From NCBI GenBank assembly GCA_005406025.1, contig BGZK01000103.1, forward strand, positions 620,001-684,000: DNA of 64,000 nt, in the 5' to 3' direction. Positions 61,501-64,000 of the stretch are shown piece after piece (within the stretch, counting starts at the first letter, position 1; the number at the start of each line of letters is the position of its first letter). The stretch comes from Eumeta japonica (lineage: Eukaryota; Arthropoda; Insecta; Lepidoptera; Psychidae). The notes beneath the pieces are model-generated. The model ran no database searches. It was not told the origin of the DNA and was given only the letters and a program-made list of their open reading frames with translations. A program made the position numbers and the translations under genes.

Positions 61501-62485
61501 GGACTACTCAAAATCAATTAGGAAATGTGTAGTAACTGAGGCATTGCTAAGATTCCCAACCGATTATATCTAACTTTGAATAGAAGTATACTAGAATGGA
61601 GTGTACTTGGGCCGCAAAGGCATACAACGCAACTCCTTAATGACTAACAACTCGAAAATGTAGAGTGAATTAAAATGGATATTCTTTCAGTCCTATAGGT
61701 CACTATAGAGCTAAACGGCAACGTATCGCAGCACCGGTAAAAATCCGAAAAGTTATACTACACAAACATACAAATATAATGAAACTACAAATAATATACT
61801 GAAAGTACAACCATAATACACACAAATGTACTGAAACCCTAGATAGAATTAATCGAGGGTCTGGCGAAAATGTGGGTCCGAGGGTGATTGCACTTTAACT
61901 AAAAATGTAAGTATATATTACCAGCGCCGCCAGAAAATTCAGGGTCGGCATCGCTTTTTTACTTTCTCCGTGTGATATAGTACGGAGTAATAGCCGCCTG
62001 ACCAATTATATAAGTATATTTTGAATTGTCTCAAGTTATGAGCAAAAGTTAAACGGATTATGAAATTTAATTACCTAATTACTAAAAACCTTAAATAAAA
62101 TAAAGTTTCAAAGAAAAAACCGTTTTTAAAAGCATTAAAATAAATAAGTTACTTATTTTTGCAGTCGGTGCCAGCTAAAGCAAAGCAAATTAAAAATAAA
62201 ATAATGAAAGCGAAGAACACAAAAGTTGATATGGTACATGTAATCAAACTCAACAGATTATTGTATCAATAAAGTATTGACTTAAAACAATGTCAAATTA
62301 TGAAAAATTAATAGAAAATCGCGTCTAGCATATCTTTATGCAGAGTTCATGTCCTTGTGCAATGCACGTTGTTACGTGTATAAGTATACATTATGACATA
62401 ATACATAAGATATTCAAATAAACAACCTTCACCTACACTAAGCAAAAGAGAAATTCTTTAATTTCTTTATATGTATTATTTCTAA

Positions 62486-62795
62486 TAGCAATGCTCAAGG
62501 AGAGATTAAGATCGGCATGGGGACCAGAATCAGATCAAAAAAACTGGGATGGGAATCGAATACGGAAGCGGAACTAACAATAGACTAGAGAAAATTAGAA
62601 AACGGACTTGGGTTTGGAACCGAACGTCGGACTGGGCCGGAACCAATGGTCAAATGGGGTACAGGACCGAGATCAACATTAGTACTGATAGCGGGGTTAA
62701 GGGCGAGACTAGAATGGGATCGATATAAAAGATGGACGAATTCCTTTGATATCCATGCAGGCGAACTGGCGGGCGAATCTTAGTTACAGGAAAAA
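62486..62795 (-). repeat. Copy 10 of ACTAGC-head repeat
   Basis: Long tract of GGGACCAGAATCAGATC-like units, then ATGGACGAATTCCTTTGATA, then inverted head ATGCAGGCGAACTGGCGGG...AATCTTAGT. Confidence 0.6.
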
Positions 62796-64000
62796 ATAAT
62801 TTCTATTCAAAAATAACACATAGATACCAAGGAGAACAATTTTGCGTCGCGCTAGCTCCTCAAAATTTTTGGCAATTGATGAAATCACACAGGACTTAAG
62901 AAGTAATATTCATAGCTTATAGGTATTTCTGTACGATGTCGTAGTACAACACGAATCGGACCTATATTGCGGTTCGCCGTTCTCAGAAGAAATACAATCC
63001 CTCGAATGGATTAAACCCTCTTTCTTTCTTTGCGTAGCTAATCGGAATTCCCAACGCGCAGCATGAAACTCAAAATCCTTCAATTTGAACCAAAAAGATT
63101 GCGGGAACGCGTACCGTACAGTGGGGTGATAATACGCCTGACATAAAAAAATGTAAATCGAGACGGCTTTCACACGTAGTCGTAGATAGTACAACGAGTA
63201 TCGGCCAGGCGAAGTACAGGTTTAATGCAATGGAAGTGAGGCCGACTTATCTCAGCTAAACCAATAGATTATTTTATCGCTTAGATATTAACCGAGTTAT
63301 CGTCTGCGTATACGCAACTTTTATTAGCTTGAACTCCTTATTCGAGATAGTAAAAGGTGTGTGTTGCGTATCAATCTATAGAAGTAAGTAAAAAACATAG
63401 GTTGGCTTTTGAAACATTTGGGGTTGACGGAGATAAAATGTCAAATGAGATTTTTAGTTATTTGTAATAATTTATTTTATTCCCTTTAGATTATTAAAAG
63501 AAAAATAAGAAAAATACTTTCCTTTTGATATCATTTTATAAAAGTGATCTACAAAATATATTTCAAATATAAATAAATGTAAAAGTTTACAGAATTTGTG
63601 AAAAAGAAGAAAATTATAATATAAAATTGATACAAAAACGGATAATCTTCGGACAAACCAAAATCTTTTCTGGAATCTTGCGGGGAAAGTCCCAAATAAT
63701 CTCGAAAACATTTTGCATGAAAATGATTATAATTTATTACGTGGAAACGTGATAAATGAAGGAAGCTAATAAACGGGAATCAACGATATTATTTTGGTAT
63801 ACCTACATTGAGCCAATCTATGAAATAATAAATCCGATGTTTAAAACCTATACATCGGTGTGATGGTTAAAGTATTTGTAGACGTCAATGATCTTGAAGA
63901 GTATATTTAGCGACGTAAGGTTTCAATGGCTTTTGTCATCGAACACTCAAAGCCCTCTTACCGGACGCTTAATGTCGAAATAATTGATGTTATACGTTTA
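62796..64000. other. Window end, no supported gene
   Basis: A 94-codon minus ORF (62910-63194) is the only open frame of note. It has mixed codon use, no splice sites and no recognised domain, so I leave it uncalled. The last 700 bp are AT-rich. Confidence 0.35.

Noticed and set aside
62910..63194. 94-codon minus ORF
   Set aside because: No splice signals or recognised domain; codon use is like the surrounding DNA.

Overview
This is a stretch of eukaryotic, almost certainly lepidopteran (moth or butterfly), nuclear DNA. It is strongly AT-rich, has no bacterial-style gene packing, and carries many interspersed repeats that I recognise from memory as widespread in Lepidoptera: RTE-type LINE 3' fragments, elements ending in TAGGGTTCCGTA, and the ACTAGC...CCCGCG head repeats. 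No long open reading frame survives. Nearly all 60-130 codon ORFs are chance, lie in repeats, or are antisense shadows of exons.

The best protein-coding evidence is a split gene on the minus strand. Four small exons are recognisable by splice sites, third-position GC bias and matching phase: a tentative cytoplasmic or N-terminal exon (49097-49203), a membrane-segment plus coiled-coil exon (45993-46129), a Gln-rich exon (45721-45834) and a downstream exon (897-979). If no exon is missing between the last two, the intron between them is 44,741 bp and fills most of the window. The encoded pattern (one hydrophobic segment, then a heptad coiled coil, then a polar stalk) fits a single-pass membrane protein with a trimerising stalk, as in membrane collagens, gliomedin/colmedin-like or TNF/EDA-like ligands. 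I cannot name the gene. A second possible coding exon lies on the plus strand at 31798-31960 inside that intron.

Layout: 1-980 holds a repeat and exon D. 980-31.8 kb is intron with GC-rich islands (candidate regulatory elements or untranslated exons), minisatellites, several GGTTCCG-ended elements (one carrying a clean nested insertion at 24000-24568) and LINE fragments. 31.8-33 kb holds the plus-strand exon candidate and a terminal-repeat element interrupted by another element. 34-46 kb holds more repeats, a tRNA-Ser-like relic and a decayed roughly 170-bp tandem array. 45.7-49.2 kb is the 5' part of the minus-strand gene. 49.2-64 kb is probable upstream or intronic DNA containing a 40-bp minisatellite, a large foldback-like element (about 52041-53948), common lepidopteran repeats and more GC islands.

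I see no CRISPR array, no rRNA, no functional tRNA and no new enzymatic system. The most interesting structures are the foldback-like composite, the nested element with its empty site preserved in a sister copy, the set of near-perfect snap-back hairpins, and the phase-consistent long-intron gene. Family names for repeats rest on recall of common lepidopteran sequences, not on a search.
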